Assembly (NCBI GenBank): GCA_038380795.1 | Contig: CM076259.1 | Span: forward strand, 75,140,200 to 75,204,199 | Reading direction: 5' to 3' | Source: Pyrocephalus nanus | Lineage: Eukaryota; Chordata; Aves; Passeriformes; Tyrannidae | Length of the DNA stretch: 64,000 nt | In this document: piece by piece, positions 53,001-64,000 of the stretch | How positions within the stretch are numbered: the stretch's first letter is position 1 | How the letters are laid out: the number at the start of each line of letters is the position of its first letter | Position numbers and translations under genes: made by a program | The notes under the pieces: model-generated | The model's database searches: none | The model's input: the letters and a program-made list of their open reading frames with translations, nothing else | What the model was told of the DNA's origin: nothing

Positions 53001-53470
53001 CTCCAGGATACAATGTGTAATTAAGAATACTAAAAGTGGATATTATGATTATTATGAAGATTTAACTCCCTCTGTTGATTTTGGGCATGATTTCTTGGTT
53101 CATTTTCCTGGTATTGATTGGATTGGTATCTGTTTGTGCTTTCAGAAGTTCTACTATTTGCATTAAAGCAGGCAATATTTTTCCCTTCCCTGCATTGCCC
53201 ATACTCCTCCCCCAGCAAAAGACTGGTACGGAAAACAAACTTTATATTTTGTATGCTTTTTTAAAAGTTCTTTATATGGAACATAGGTCTAAATCTTCTG
53301 CCTTCAGAGGATTATCCTTAGGAAAAAAATTAGAATACATAAAAGTGTTCTACCATCAAATAAATGAATCACCACTAAAACTGTTAAAGTTCTTAGTCCA
53401 CTCTTTCCTGCTGCCAGTGACTATTTCAAAAATGAACACAGGAAACAAAAATCTTTTGGAAGTGTTGATT
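50059..53470. other. No gene seen; AT-rich non-coding
   Basis: Includes a T/G-rich run at about 50527-50555. The longest plus-strand frame in the window lies at 53075-53479 (134 codons). It has a hydrophobic N-terminal stretch of about 20 residues and then no recognisable domain. One frame of this length is expected by chance, so it is not called a gene. About 52620-52860 is somewhat GC-richer but unassigned. Confidence 0.5.
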
Positions 53471-53880
53471 TCCTCCTAGTTACATGCACTGAGCTGAATC
53501 CAAGATATATGCACTGCCAAAAGCAGGAATCTTGCACCAAAGCTGACCTTTTCACCTTTGCCAGAAGCTTCAGACATTGGATGTTTTAGCACTGTGCACT
53601 GCCTAAAATGCTGTGCACTGCCTAAAATCCTTTTCCCAGTGGCATGTTCCTTTGCTTTTGCTGCTGCTCCCAAGGGCAGTACACGAGGGTCTTCATGGGT
53701 TTCTTTGTGGGCTTTCAGGATCAAGGCTGAGCCCCTGGGTGTCCCTTGGCTATGGACACAGGTCTCAGGGGACACTTGGTGTCCTCAGGGCCCCAGCGAC
53801 TACTTTGCCTGTCATGAACATCCTCACTCTTCACAGCAGCTTCCCAGCCTGGCCAAACACTGCTCAAAATCTGTGTGATT
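53471..53880. other. Local GC-rich island, unassigned
   Basis: About 400 bases with strikingly more G+C than the surrounding DNA, densest at about 53640-53850, and open in overlapping frames on both strands (99-106 codons). Few CpG dinucleotides are seen, so it does not look like a typical CpG-island promoter. It contains a perfect-period 19-bp tandem duplication. No protein domain or known repeat is recognised. It may be a diverged retroelement or an old pseudogene fragment. Confidence 0.4.
53593..53630 (+). repeat. 19-bp tandem duplication
   Basis: Two adjacent 19-bp units (53593-53611 and 53612-53630), starting TGTGCACTGCCTAAAAT and differing only in the last two bases. A short, recent duplication at the edge of the GC-rich island. 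Confidence 0.9.
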
Positions 53881-55309
53881 CCCTTTAGCCATTATTCACC
53901 ATTGCCTACTCACTTGAACTCTACATCTCTACATCTGCTGCCACAGATTTTTATTCTGTTTCCAAGAAGAGGAGAAAAAAACTTATTTGGCCTTCATGTT
54001 GGGGAAAGCAAAACTCATTTTTTTTTCTTGTAGTGCTGAAAGAAGCTTTCTACTGACTTCAAAACTAAAAGTAATTGATTTGAATCTTGAATAACCACTT
54101 CAAGTTTTAGTTTAAAATAAACAGTTTTCAGCAGACTAGACACAAGAGTGAAGGAAGAAAGGTTTAAAAAAAAGATAGTTCATCTTGATTGAAAAAAACA
54201 TCTATAATTTATAAACATCTTAGCTAGACAAGTTAAAGCCCTTTCTTGGTTGTTCCAGATGCCATTTGACTGTTAAAAGAGAAATACTAGTTTCAAATTT
54301 TCCAAGGGATCATTTGTTATTTAAAACTATGTAAGCAGTCTTCCCTGGAACATTGGGTTAAAGCTCTTCACATTCTGAATTACTTCGTGGAGCAAAAATA
54401 GTATATCAGTGAAGGAAAATCTCAGCTTTCAAAATATATATATGGTCTCACTTTTACAGTGTTCTAAATTAATGATCCTAGATCAAAATATTAATTTTAT
54501 ACAATATGACCAAACAGTTCTTTGAAAGGTTCTATTAGTGAGGAAAAAATATCCTGGGATATAAATCTAACAAAATCAATAGATAAATGACAAATAATTT
54601 CAAAGGGGCAAAGACTTCTTCTTAGAAGTCGGTCTAAAATCTCTCTTTGGAAGGTTTTATTCCTTATTTTGTGGAAGGAAGTATCAACTCCTTAGACAGT
54701 GCTAACCCCCTATTATCTCAAAATTGTTCCATGATTTTGAGACACACATAAAGAAAAAGCTGTAAATTCTAGTAAAATAAGAGAACTAGCAATAATATAA
54801 TGGTGGATCAGGTTGGTCTCAAAAAATACAGCCTGATTCAGCTAAATTGATTAAAAGCAACTGTGAACTTTTCTGGAGTATTCTGTGTATGCTTATGCTT
54901 GTGTAATTGGGAGCAGGAATCAAGGCTCAATTGTGCAGCAACCTGAGTGTTAACAACATTTGAAACTACTCACCTAGCATCTTTCTGCTGCACCCTCCTA
55001 CACAGGGATTATCTACTTTTTAAACGGAACACTATCATCGTTCTGCAACTTCCACTTTTCTATGAGTGAGGAAGTGTCTCCATGGTATTAAGTCAGTATA
55101 TCCAGACATCACATTGCCAATAATCCAGTATCCTTGCACTTTATAGATTTACTTTGCTAAGTAACCTTCTTTAGTGTTCTATAAGTATCATTAGATAAGC
55201 TTTTTTTCCTGTTCAATTGTGACACCTATTAGCTTTTTCAGTCTTTCCTCATTAACCATCAGCAGCAAACTCTTCATTTTATTCTTCTTTCTTAGATCCT
55301 TATTAGATG
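53881..55309. other. No gene seen
   Basis: Returns to AT-rich sequence with a short TA run at about 54437-54446. No identifiable element until the CR1 that begins near 55310. Confidence 0.5.
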
Positions 55310-55806
55310 TTGTTTCAAAACCTAATCCAAGCCTCACTTGCCATGGAGAGGGACATCTTTCAGTGGATAAGGTTGCTCAAAGCCTCATCTACCCTGGCCT
55401 TGAATGCTTCCAGGGATGGGACACCAACAACTTCTCTGGGCAACCTGTTCCAACATCTCACTACCCTCATCCTTAAAAATGTCACCATTATGTGCAATTT
55501 AAATCTACCCTCTTTAAGTTTAAAATCTCTAACTAAACTAATCTTTACTTAAAATCCTCTTGTCCTATCACTGCATAACCTTACAAAAGGTCCCTTTCTG
55601 GCTTTCTTGTTGGTCCCTTTTAGGTACTAGAAGGCACCTCTAAGGTTTCTCTGGAGCCTTCTCTTCTCTAGGATGAAAAGCCTTCAGTCTTTCTTTATAT
55701 AAGATGTATTCCAGCCCTCTGATCACTTTTTGTGGCCCTCCTCTGCACCTATTCAAACTGGTCCGTGTCTTTATTGTAATGAGGACCCCAGGACTGGATG
55801 TAGTAA
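55310..55806 (-). mobile_element. CR1 LINE 3' part, minus strand
   Basis: The plus strand shows the reverse complement of a CR1 3' region. Diagnostic blocks in order are CTTGCCATGGAGAGGGACAT, GGTTGCTCAAAGCCTCATCT, CCTGGCCTTGAATGCTTCCA, GGGCAACCTGTTCCAACATC, CTTGTCCTATCACTGCATAA and CAGCCCTCTGATCACTTTTT, then CCCAGGACTGGATGTAGTAA at the interior end. The element is a different CR1 subfamily from the copies at 6.1 and 58.4 kb, judged by this 3' half. The last bases with terminal octamers are missing or too diverged near 55310. It is 5'-truncated by the usual CR1 mechanism, and the ORF2 remnant is broken by stops. Inactive. Confidence 0.9.
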
Positions 55807-58436
55807 GCATTTAAGTTCAAAATAAACGTTGCTTTTGAATCAATTGCACTTCCTATATCTGCTGTGACTCAAGTAGCCGTTTTGGGAAGAATGTTGAGGT
55901 ATGGGACGGCCTGTTTAATGCTCTGTCTTGAAACATTGTCAGGACACAACTCTATTGGCCCATTTAGCTTTGGAAATTCAAGCCTGATTTTAAAAACTGT
56001 TGCCAAAAACACTGTGTGGTACTATATAATGCCACAGCATCAGTATTTTTCTGCTACGAAACTTGTTTTCCCTTACCTGTAGGGAAGGAAGACATTAGAC
56101 AGCTCACAGTGCTGCATCTTGCCTGTGAACTTGAGAATAAATGAGGCTCCTATTAAAGCAATGCACAGAAGAATCTGACCACTTGGTGGATGGATCTGGT
56201 TTCAGAATCTGACACAGATTTCAGAGATTTTCCATTTTCTGAAGTGTCAGAAATTAAGCAAGTACTTTGAGGGATGAGGAATCCACTGGGGAAAATTCAG
56301 TGCTGTCCTTTCTTATGTCCTCATCTTCTCAAAAAGGTTTTCAGAAAAATGTAAATAATTTGACTGATTATTTCCAACTTATACTATCAGATGTTTACAG
56401 TTGTTGCAGTTGACCAGAAAAGTCCTAAGAAAGATGAGATGACAGAATTCTCTGGTTTTGATTACTAGGGAAACTGAACAGTACAAAGCAGATCTCTAAC
56501 TCTAGGCCATTTTTCTTCCTTTTTTTTTTTTTTAACTTTACATTGAGAACAGGAGTTTTTTGTTTATTGAGTATATCTTTTTCTCTGCCACTGAGAAGAT
56601 TTAAAAAAAACACCATATGATTGGCTGAATTCCTATAGTTGTCAGCACCCTGTGATGTGTGAATGCTGAGCTGCAAAATGCATCCCACAAGCAGCAGAAA
56701 GATGCATTCTTTCAGGTACCTTTGCCCTTGTTACCCACCTTGTTCAGATTCATGTTTCTTGCACTGTGAGAGTGGGCTCCCTGGGGCAGGCATTGACCTC
56801 TTCCTTGCAAAGCATCAGCAAGACATTCATTGAAAATCAAGTGAAAAAAGATCCTTTCTTCCTTTCTCGTGCAATCAGTTTTACTTAGGAGGAAATAAAC
56901 ACAGAAGTAACTATGTTTTTTAACCAAAAAAATAACAGAACTGCATTTCTGTGCTTGCCAACCCTTAAACAGAAACAGATTGAAAATAAGAGGAAAAATT
57001 AAACTGGTCTCCTCACATTTTTTTTTAAACAAATGTTTCAAAAGAAGGCATTTGTTTTGGTATTTTTACCAGCAGAACTCCCAGCATTCTTCTAAAAAAT
57101 AGTGATTGCGTTCAAGGTGAGGCTTCTCACATTTTTCATTACTGCAGAGGCAAGCCTAGACCCCATTAAAAGCCTGGGAAATCCTCTGTTATCAGACAAG
57201 GTAGGTTATCACCACTTGCAAACCGCTACATTTTCATCCTCTTTAATGGTGTCAGTTTTCCCCATAAAGCCTTCCCGTAAGCATTAAATTCTCATTTGGA
57301 TACCTAAGCAGGAAGGTAAGGAGTTTTACCTTACCTGCCAGAGTCCTTTCCCAATCTGTGCAGTATTTGAAACTCTGTCAAAATCAGGTAGGACACAGCA
57401 GGTGACTCAAGCAGAGCTGGAGCTCTGGGAAAGTGTACCAGCAGCACTGCTGGGGATCAGCTCTTTGCAGCATCTGCATCTGGGATTGTAGTGATGGGCT
57501 ATAGGTATACGTCCTTCGATCTCTACCAAAGAGACATGGAACGGTCAAGGCAATCAAGGGAATAATCACCAGGGAATTATCAGGCTCTGTTCCTTTTGTC
57601 CTTTATTTTAATCCAACAGCAAACAGCTTCCTTGTGCCTTTCCTTATGCCAAAGTTTGAGCAGGGAAAAAAAAGCCTCAGCAGTCTCTCCGAAGTACAGC
57701 TCCATTGGTAATGATGCAGTTTACTCAAGCTGTGGTTCTGCTTAAAGCAACAACCTAACTTTAAAGCATCTTTTCTGTGTTCTTTAAAGATTATGCCTTC
57801 TTTGTTGTTTAGCAAAATGAGTTGCAAAGCAGCTCCCCTTTGTTACCACTGATTTTTCCCTTGGCAGTGGATAAATAGTTAAGTAAAAGACTGAAGGCAC
57901 ACTCCTGCTCTTTCTTCCAGCTGCTTCTGAGCACTAACAAGCATTGCAGCTAATGGTGTGCATGGATGTCAAGTGATATATGATGTTTTTGACTCTTCAG
58001 AAATTTTAATAGTAGCTGGAGAAAATGACACATTGGACCTCTTAATTGACAAAATATGACATTGTATTCTATGAGAAAATAATTCAGAATTTAGTGTAGA
58101 ATACAAGGAAGTTGTTTCAGGCCTTTACTCAAAGATTCTGCAGTTAAATGATTTTAGGGGAAGTCTGTTTTCCTTATTTTACTTACCTATAAGTGTCTAT
58201 CTAGTATAAATGGTAGTTTATCCCTGGATGCTGGTATCAATGTAGGGTCAATAGAAATGTTTGGCACTCTTTAGTTCCTGTACTCTGCACACCGAAACTT
58301 TTTCACTGCTAAGAAAATACATGTCATAGCAAAAATACCACTCTACTTTGAATACAACTGAGTAAATATTCACTTTATGTTAACTTGAAAGTGTTTTGCA
58401 AAGAATAGTCCACTTAGTTGCAATTGAAAACTGAAT
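55807..58436. other. No gene seen; non-coding between two CR1 copies
   Basis: Mixed AT-rich sequence with T14 at about 56520-56533. A bulged hairpin lies near 57309-57339, with arms AGGTAAGG and CCTTACCT. Open frames up to 109 codons (56712-57041, minus) lack domains. Confidence 0.5.
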
Positions 58437-59191
58437 ATGAATCATAGGGTCATAGAATGGGTGAGGTTGGAAGGGACCACAGTGGGTCATCTGGTCCAAG
58501 ATCCCTGTTCAAGCAGGGTCATCCACATTGCACAGGAGTGTGTCCACATGGTTCTTGAATATTTCCAGCTACAGAGACTACACAGCCTCTCTGGTCAATC
58601 TGTTCCAGTGCACAGTCACATGCACAGTAAAGAAGATTTTCCTCATATTCAGGTGAAGCTTCCCATGCATCCGTTTCTGCCTTTTGCCTCTTGTCCTATC
58701 ACTTGGCACCACTGAGAAGACCCTGACTACATCTTCTTGATTCATATACACTGATAAGATTCCCCTCAGTCATCTCAAGATGAATCAATAGACCCAGCCC
58801 CCTCAGCTTTTCTTTGTAAGACAGATGCTCCAGACCCTTAGTCATCTTTGCCACCCTCTGCTAGACTCACTCCATGAGCTTCATGTCTCTCACTTGTACT
58901 GAGGAGACCAGAACTGGACACAGCACTCCAGATGTTGCCTCACTAGGGCTGAGTAGAGGGGCAGGATCACCTCCCTCAACCTGCTGGCAACGCTCTTCCT
59001 AATGCACCCCAGGATACTGTTGGCATTCTTGGCCACAAGAGCACATTAGTGGCTCACGGACAGCTTGTTCTCCATGAGGACCCCCAGGTCCTTCTCCAAA
59101 GAGCTGCTTTCCAGCAGGTCGGCCCCCAGCCTGTACTGGTGCATGAGGTTATTCTTCCCCAGGTACAAGACCCTCCACTTGCTTTTGTTGA
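58437..59191 (-). mobile_element. CR1 LINE, longest copy in window, minus strand
   Basis: About 750 bases of CR1 in reverse orientation. The 3' end is at the left edge, where the plus strand reads GAATCATAGGGTCATAGAAT, the complement of the terminal octamers. Moving right come GGTTGGAAGGGACCACAGTG, the ORF2 tail region (CCAGACCCTTAGTCATCTTT, GAACTGGACACAGCACTCCA), and then the part next to the reverse-transcriptase domain (CATGAGGACCCCCAGGTCCT, AAGACCCTCCACTTGCTTTT). The reading frame on the minus strand is interrupted by several stops. It is the least diverged of the CR1 copies here by eye, so probably the youngest. 5'-truncated near 59191, with no ORF1, endonuclease or RT catalytic core. 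Confidence 0.95.
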
Positions 59192-61208
59192 ATGGTTGAA
59201 GTGAATTAAATGGTTTAAGTGGATTAAAGTGATGTCAGCACTCTGTACTTCTAAATAGCTTTTAATTCAAAGAGACAGGCAATACTTTCTATTAATCTTT
59301 ACCATTTAACACCTCCAGAAAACACGAATTTTCAGAAATACTGAATGCTAGTGGTCTCTATTTTGTAACAATATAGATATGAACAGAAACCAGAACTCTC
59401 CAGTTAAGCATCTCTTACATTTTAATGCACCTTGTGACTGTAGAGAGAACAGTGTTGTTGTACCTCTTTATTTTAGAAGGACTTGGGACATTATCATATG
59501 ACAGTATTATAAATAATCAAGGGAAATACTGTTCAGATTAAAAAGCTGTAATGCTGATACAAAATTAGTGAAAAACCATTTTAGGAAAGAATTAACTGTG
59601 ACTCCTTGTCAGAACAAAGAAACATTTATTGTGTGGTATCACAAAAGTCTATCCAAGGCTCTACAATACTTTTCACTTATTACGGTAGAAGAAAGAACAT
59701 CTTTATTAAATTTTCAGATATTATAAAGCTCTAGGTGTACAGGTACTTTGGAAGATAGGATAAATTTAAAAAAATTATCTGTTTTAGTAATATGCTTAAG
59801 TAAAATATAAGTCAGCAGGAAGAAGGGATTGTACAGTGGCAGGGAAATCCTGTGATACAAATGCAAAACAGGAAATAACCTGTTTTGCAGAAAAGGCCTC
59901 CGGGGTTATTATGGACTGCAAAATGAACATTTGTCAACATTTCTTGCAGTATTGTGGACAAACAGCTTCTCTGTTGGAACATACAAACCACAACAGCATA
60001 CAAACTTTTTAAAAAGAGTTTTTGCTTTCTTTACTCCCCTTCCAGTTATTTACTTTGAGCACTAATCCAAAGATATATAAAATAATTCAGATTAGAAGGA
60101 AACCCTAGTTGAACACCCTGCTCAAAACAGAGTCTCTGAAGCACTCCACTTCTTACTAGCCTGCAGGTAGGGTGTGACCCATTAGCCCAGACATCCAGAT
60201 GTCTTTTCTATACAGGTGCAATTTCAGGAATGGACATGAGCCAGACATGACATGGGAATATTGGGATCTAGCAAGCTCTAGAAAACATGATGTATGGAAA
60301 AGAATTAAAATATTTGGGTTGCAGAATCAGAGAAGAAAAACCTGGAATTTGCTGTGATAACAACCTTCAAATGTGTTATGGTAGCTCACAGAGGACTTGT
60401 AGTGAAATTAGTGTAATCAAATTCAGAGTTCTTCTAGAAAAGGAAGGAATTTTCACACCAACACACATGAAGTATGCAAAGAGGTTTATTTTTCACACTT
60501 TTACTTTCATAAATTTCATTCACTCAATATCCATGCTCCAAGTGGTCTGTTCAGGTCTCTGTTTGTGTACAATGCAGAAGAAGGTATGAGTCCTTGTCCT
60601 ATCTTTTTTTGTCTGATTGGTGGCAACAAACCAATTTTTTGACAGATCTTTCATACATGGCAGGAGTCAGCAGCTGGGCGGTCATTTCTCCCAGAATCTT
60701 GCTAAACTCAGCTTCCCTAAATCTTAGGCCATTTTGTTTTCCCTTGTATGTTTTCCCTTTATTGGTACACCAAGTTTTCCTGATGGGCTAAAAAGACTGA
60801 TATATATGATATGCTGTAACCCTGTTCTCCAGGCATTCTCCTGGAGCTTGTATGTGAGTTCTTCACTGATGAGACATCTGTTATAAATATGGGCCACTCT
60901 TAAAACCCCATGATTTTCAGTTTCTTTTGGTGTTTTCAAACACATATTTCCAGTCATACTTCATTCATAACAACCTCCAGATTTCTCTGCAAAAAATATT
61001 TACAAGTAATAATAAAGTTACATTTATACTCACTGTGGATTTAGGCAAGCATTGGGGGGGCTTTAAGTTGGAGCAGGAAGAGTCAAACTATACATCAGAA
61101 AAAAAAACAAAAACAAAAACAAACACAAAACCTTTCTAAAAAAGCATCCCTAATCTAGATTTCTAGTGAGCTTGTACAACTCCATCACTACAGGGTTTGA
61201 AAATTAGT
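59192..61208. other. No gene seen; non-coding, with possible CR1 scrap
   Basis: AT-rich. Just right of the CR1 edge are paired GAATTAAATGG and GGATTAAAGTG-like words, perhaps a local echo. A 100-codon frame at 60287-60589 has no recognisable domain. A short (CAAAAA)n run lies at about 61100-61125, and G7 at about 61052-61058. Confidence 0.5.
60078..60140 (-). mobile_element. Possible short CR1 remnant
   Basis: The stretch AGAAGGAAACCCTAGTTGAA followed by CACCCTGCTCAAAACAGAGT resembles the CR1 3' region in reverse orientation (the 'AAGG.ACC..TAGT..AACCCCCTGCTCAAAGCAG' pattern). Only about 60 bases are similar and the terminal octamers are not clear, so it could be chance. Confidence 0.35.
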
Positions 61209-61769
61209 TGTTAGCAGTTGATCCTGGCTGGGAGCTAAGCCCTCATCCAGTTGCCCACTCATTCTCCCCACAGTGGGATAAAGGAAAGACCCAGAGCAGT
61301 AAAACTGAGAATAACTCATAAGTCAACACTTTAATAAGGAAATGAAAAGGAATGGGGTGAAAAAAAAAAAAGACACATTATAAAACAGTGAGTGATGCAA
61401 GGGCAATTACTCACCTCTTCCCACCAGCAGACTGATGCCCAGTTGGTCTCTGAGCAATAGGTACTTCAGAAAGGCTTCCTACCCTACTCCCATCCAGTTT
61501 TATTGATTAACACGATGCCACACAGTATGGGATATCCCTTTGGTCAGCTGACCCAGCTTTGTCCCCTACCAGTCTCTTGCCCACTGTTAGCCCACTCACT
61601 TGTGGGGACAGAGTGAGAAACAGAGAAAGCATTGACCTATGCAGACGCTGCCCAGCAATATCTAAAACGCTGATGTGTGATCAATGCTGTTTTGGTCATA
61701 AATCCACATCACAGCAACATAGAGGTTGCTATGAAGTAACTTAACTTCATCTCAGCCAGATCCAGTACA
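61209..61769 (-). mobile_element. Endogenous retrovirus LTR, minus strand, same family as 18 kb
   Basis: Read on the minus strand, it starts TGTACTGGATCTGGCTGAGA (from 61769 leftwards) and ends in CTGCTAACA at 61209. In order it shares the landmarks of the LTR at 18142-18704: a CAGCGTTTTAGATATTGCTG-like block, GGGCAAGAGACTGGTAGGGG, AGCTGACCAAAGGGATAT, a degraded TATA region (about 61494-61508), an ATTAAA poly(A) variant (TTTAAT on the plus strand, 61330-61335) and a GAATGAGTGGGCAACTGG tail. Its length of about 561 bp matches the other copy. It is more diverged in its middle, including an A12 run near 61360, and no matching short direct repeat flanks it. No retroviral genes adjoin. An old solo LTR is the best reading. 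Confidence 0.82.
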
Positions 61770-64000
61770 CCACTTTACACAAATATATTCAAGAGATATT
61801 TTACATTTAGCTGTTCTTTCTTCGGGGTGCAAAGATGCATGAGACCATCCCTCTGGCTATGTTTGCACTGTAAATTGAATCAAGAGCAAGGCATAAAAAC
61901 ACAGGCACAGTTTGGCTCACATCCACACAGCTAAATCCTCTTACACCCAAAAGAGATGGTGAATGTGCCCAAATTTATGGGAAATATTTGTGTCATAAGT
62001 TATCTAGGGAGCTATGCCCAGGCATCATCTGGAACTGTAGTAGCTGGCAAAGACCAAAACCCTTACCAGGAACTATTTGAGGAACTAAATAATATGTGAA
62101 TAGTCAGGAACTAGGCCTTTTACTTAATTGTATGATCACATCTTCAAAGTTCCTAGCAAGCTGTTTTTCTGTAAATACAATGCATTGAAATAAATATTTG
62201 CTTATCTTGCCCTCTTTTGATAAAAATTAGGTGAGTTGATTCATTGTTAGAAGGAAAGTCTTTAATGCCATGATAAAAAAAAACCAACAAACACCTATTG
62301 CTTTTGGCTGATATGGCAGAAAAAGTATAAATAATTTTATATGTCCCCCAAAAAAGTTTTCACAGAAAAAAATAGTAAAATTCCTTCTAGTGGTATGTCT
62401 GTACCTCTGCATATTCAGCAGATAGTATTGGCATATATCTGGGAATGGAAGGAAAGAAGTTCCTTCTACATACCTGATATGAGAGGATAATTACACAATG
62501 TTTGTTTGAGTGCAAATTTTTTTTGGGTGTAGTAAATTCTTTGGGGAGGAATTAAATTTTAATCTGTTCTAAATATTTTATCGATTGTGTACATATATTT
62601 TCAGACAGTTCTGTCTGAAGCTTCAGACTGTTAATGCTTCTAAAATCCTAACTCCACATAGTGAACAGTACGTCAATACAGCACACAGAAAAAAACACTA
62701 TTCAGTACATTCACAAATAAGGTCTTTCCTCCTTTAATAAATTAAATAAATCTGTTTTAAAATTGGGGATATTTGTATTATTTAAATATTTCTGTTGCAT
62801 ATCAAAGAACAATAGTTTATCACACTCTGTATTAATATGGGATGTGCATAAGTACCATCAGTTTTCATTAATTACTTTCATCTCCAAAATTTTTTCTTTA
62901 ATTAACATCCAGATCACTAACTAAACTAACATATGACAGATTAATTATTTAATTTCATCTGTAACATGATATATTTTGCCTATTTATATTTTAAAGTAAA
63001 AAAAAAAAAAAAGAAAGCAGTTTTGCATACACTTTGCTAAACCTTTTTGCAAGTTCCTCTTTGAAATTCATCTCTAGCTCACTTTAGGTCTGTTCTTCTG
63101 TTGACTTAACAGGTGATCTGTTTCCAGGAGCAAGCACATAAAGGAATGAAATCACAAGATATCATTACTTAAGTGCAGCTTACTTATTTTAAATGCCAAA
63201 AGACTGTGTACTGCCTACCTGCCAGCTACACCAATAATAAGACTGACTGTTCACAGCAATGCTCCCTAATTTCCTGTTATTTTATTTTGGACTTGATATT
63301 TGTAGAGGAAATGCGATTTAGCTAGGTACTCCTTGTTTTGAAATCTTTTCCATAATGTGACTTTCACAAATTAAGAAATGTTCACCCTTGCTGAAAATGT
63401 TTGATTCCGTTACAGTAACACATGTTCCCTGTGGATCTAAAAGTGCACTTCATTAGTCCAACCACATAATTTCTCAAAGAAAATCATTATTCTAGTTTTG
63501 TAAATGAAAGTTCACTTGCAATTCACTTAAATTTTCTATCTCAGAATTTCACGGTTTTATTTGCTTGCAATTTTTATTTTGCATGGACTTGTAGACCTGG
63601 CTGGAATTAAAAACTTCATGCAGTTTAAATAACTATTGACAAAAGTAGAGGGGGAAAAGGATTGACTCTGTTAACATTTCTCCTTTAGAGTACAGAAAGC
63701 CATAGAAATCATTGCATGTAGTCGGCAATTTCTGGAAAACAATTTATTAAGAACAGAAATGAACACACAATACCTTCCTTAGTGTGAATTTAAATGCAGT
63801 TGTCTTACAACTCCCAGTCACAAATTTCCAAGCTATTTGAGTGAACAGTCTGTGACTTATTAGAGTGTTAGTTGTAGTGAGCTGAGAAATTACTTCCATT
63901 ATGTCTGGTTTTTAAGACTTTAATTCATTGTTTACACTTTAATCTTGTTTGAAATATAAAGGTTACTTTAATATTATCAAATATGCCAATGGTCATAGCA
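61770..64000. other. No gene seen; AT-rich non-coding
   Basis: Very AT-rich towards the end, with A15 at about 62998-63012. No transposon, exon or RNA gene recognised. The window ends inside this block. Confidence 0.5.

Noticed and set aside
53075..53479. 134-codon plus-strand open frame with hydrophobic N-terminus, possible small secreted or membrane protein
   Set aside because: At this base composition a stop is expected about every 15 codons, and roughly one frame of this length is expected by chance in 64 kb on both strands. No domain, exon context or codon pattern supports it.
53640..53850. CpG-island promoter
   Set aside because: G+C is high but CpG dinucleotides are few, and no exon or transcription-start context was found.
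57309..57339. Hairpin with AGGTAAGG/CCTTACCT arms as a microRNA precursor
   Set aside because: The stem is only about 8-10 bp with a bulge, much too short for a pre-miRNA hairpin.
58437..58715. 92-codon plus-strand frame
   Set aside because: It is the antisense of the CR1 3' end. The similar plus-strand frame at 6059-6340 has the same origin, which explains their matching C-terminal residues.
1..64000. An undescribed multi-gene system
   Set aside because: I found no clustered, co-oriented coding frames with recognisable domains, no RNA-gene arrays and no large novel repeat architecture. The window is best explained as transposon-bearing non-coding avian DNA.

Overview
The window looks like non-coding nuclear DNA from a bird. 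The organism call rests on transposons. At least four fragments match the 3' end of the CR1 LINE, the dominant avian retroposon. They keep its diagnostic terminal octamer (ATTCTATG/ATTCTATGA-like) and the conserved tail of its ORF2 protein. Two long terminal repeats belong to one endogenous-retrovirus family that I know from avian genomes. I see no sign of mammalian Alu/L1 or of bacterial gene organisation. The DNA is visibly AT-rich, with many A/T runs, as expected of a large intron or intergenic desert. I cannot tell which species or chromosome it is.

No protein-coding gene, rRNA or tRNA could be supported. The open frames are 60-146 codons, on both strands. They are not arranged as exons and show no recognisable domains, except for one minus-strand frame inside a CR1. 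In DNA this AT-rich, roughly one frame of about 130 codons is expected by chance in 64 kb, so the lone 134- and 127-codon frames are not evidence of genes.

Layout. 1-4 kb: AT-rich DNA with a (TTTG)n microsatellite at about 1.0 kb. 4.0-4.4 kb: a plus-strand CR1 3' end. 6.06-6.5 kb: a minus-strand CR1 with a recognisable ORF2 C-terminus. 8.5 kb: AT-rich simple repeat. 9.1 kb: a triplicated 19-bp unit. 10.3 kb: an 18-bp tandem duplication. 18.14-18.70 kb: an apparently complete plus-strand solo LTR with TATA box, poly(A) signal and a 6-bp flanking direct repeat. 19.76 kb: a 44-A run followed by (GA)n. 33.0 kb: a (TA)15 tract. 37.3 kb: a very tentative microexon-like motif. 45.9-46.9 kb and 53.5-53.9 kb: two locally GC-richer, unassigned segments. 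55.3-55.8 kb and 58.4-59.2 kb: minus-strand CR1s. 60.1 kb: a possible CR1 scrap. 61.2-61.8 kb: a minus-strand LTR of the same family as the one at 18 kb.

The identifiable history is repeated CR1 insertion, four of five calls on the minus strand, plus two retroviral LTR insertions that probably recombined to solo form. I looked for an undescribed biological system and found none I can support. The items worth checking are the unassigned GC-richer blocks, a few candidate conserved non-coding segments, and the simple-repeat structures.
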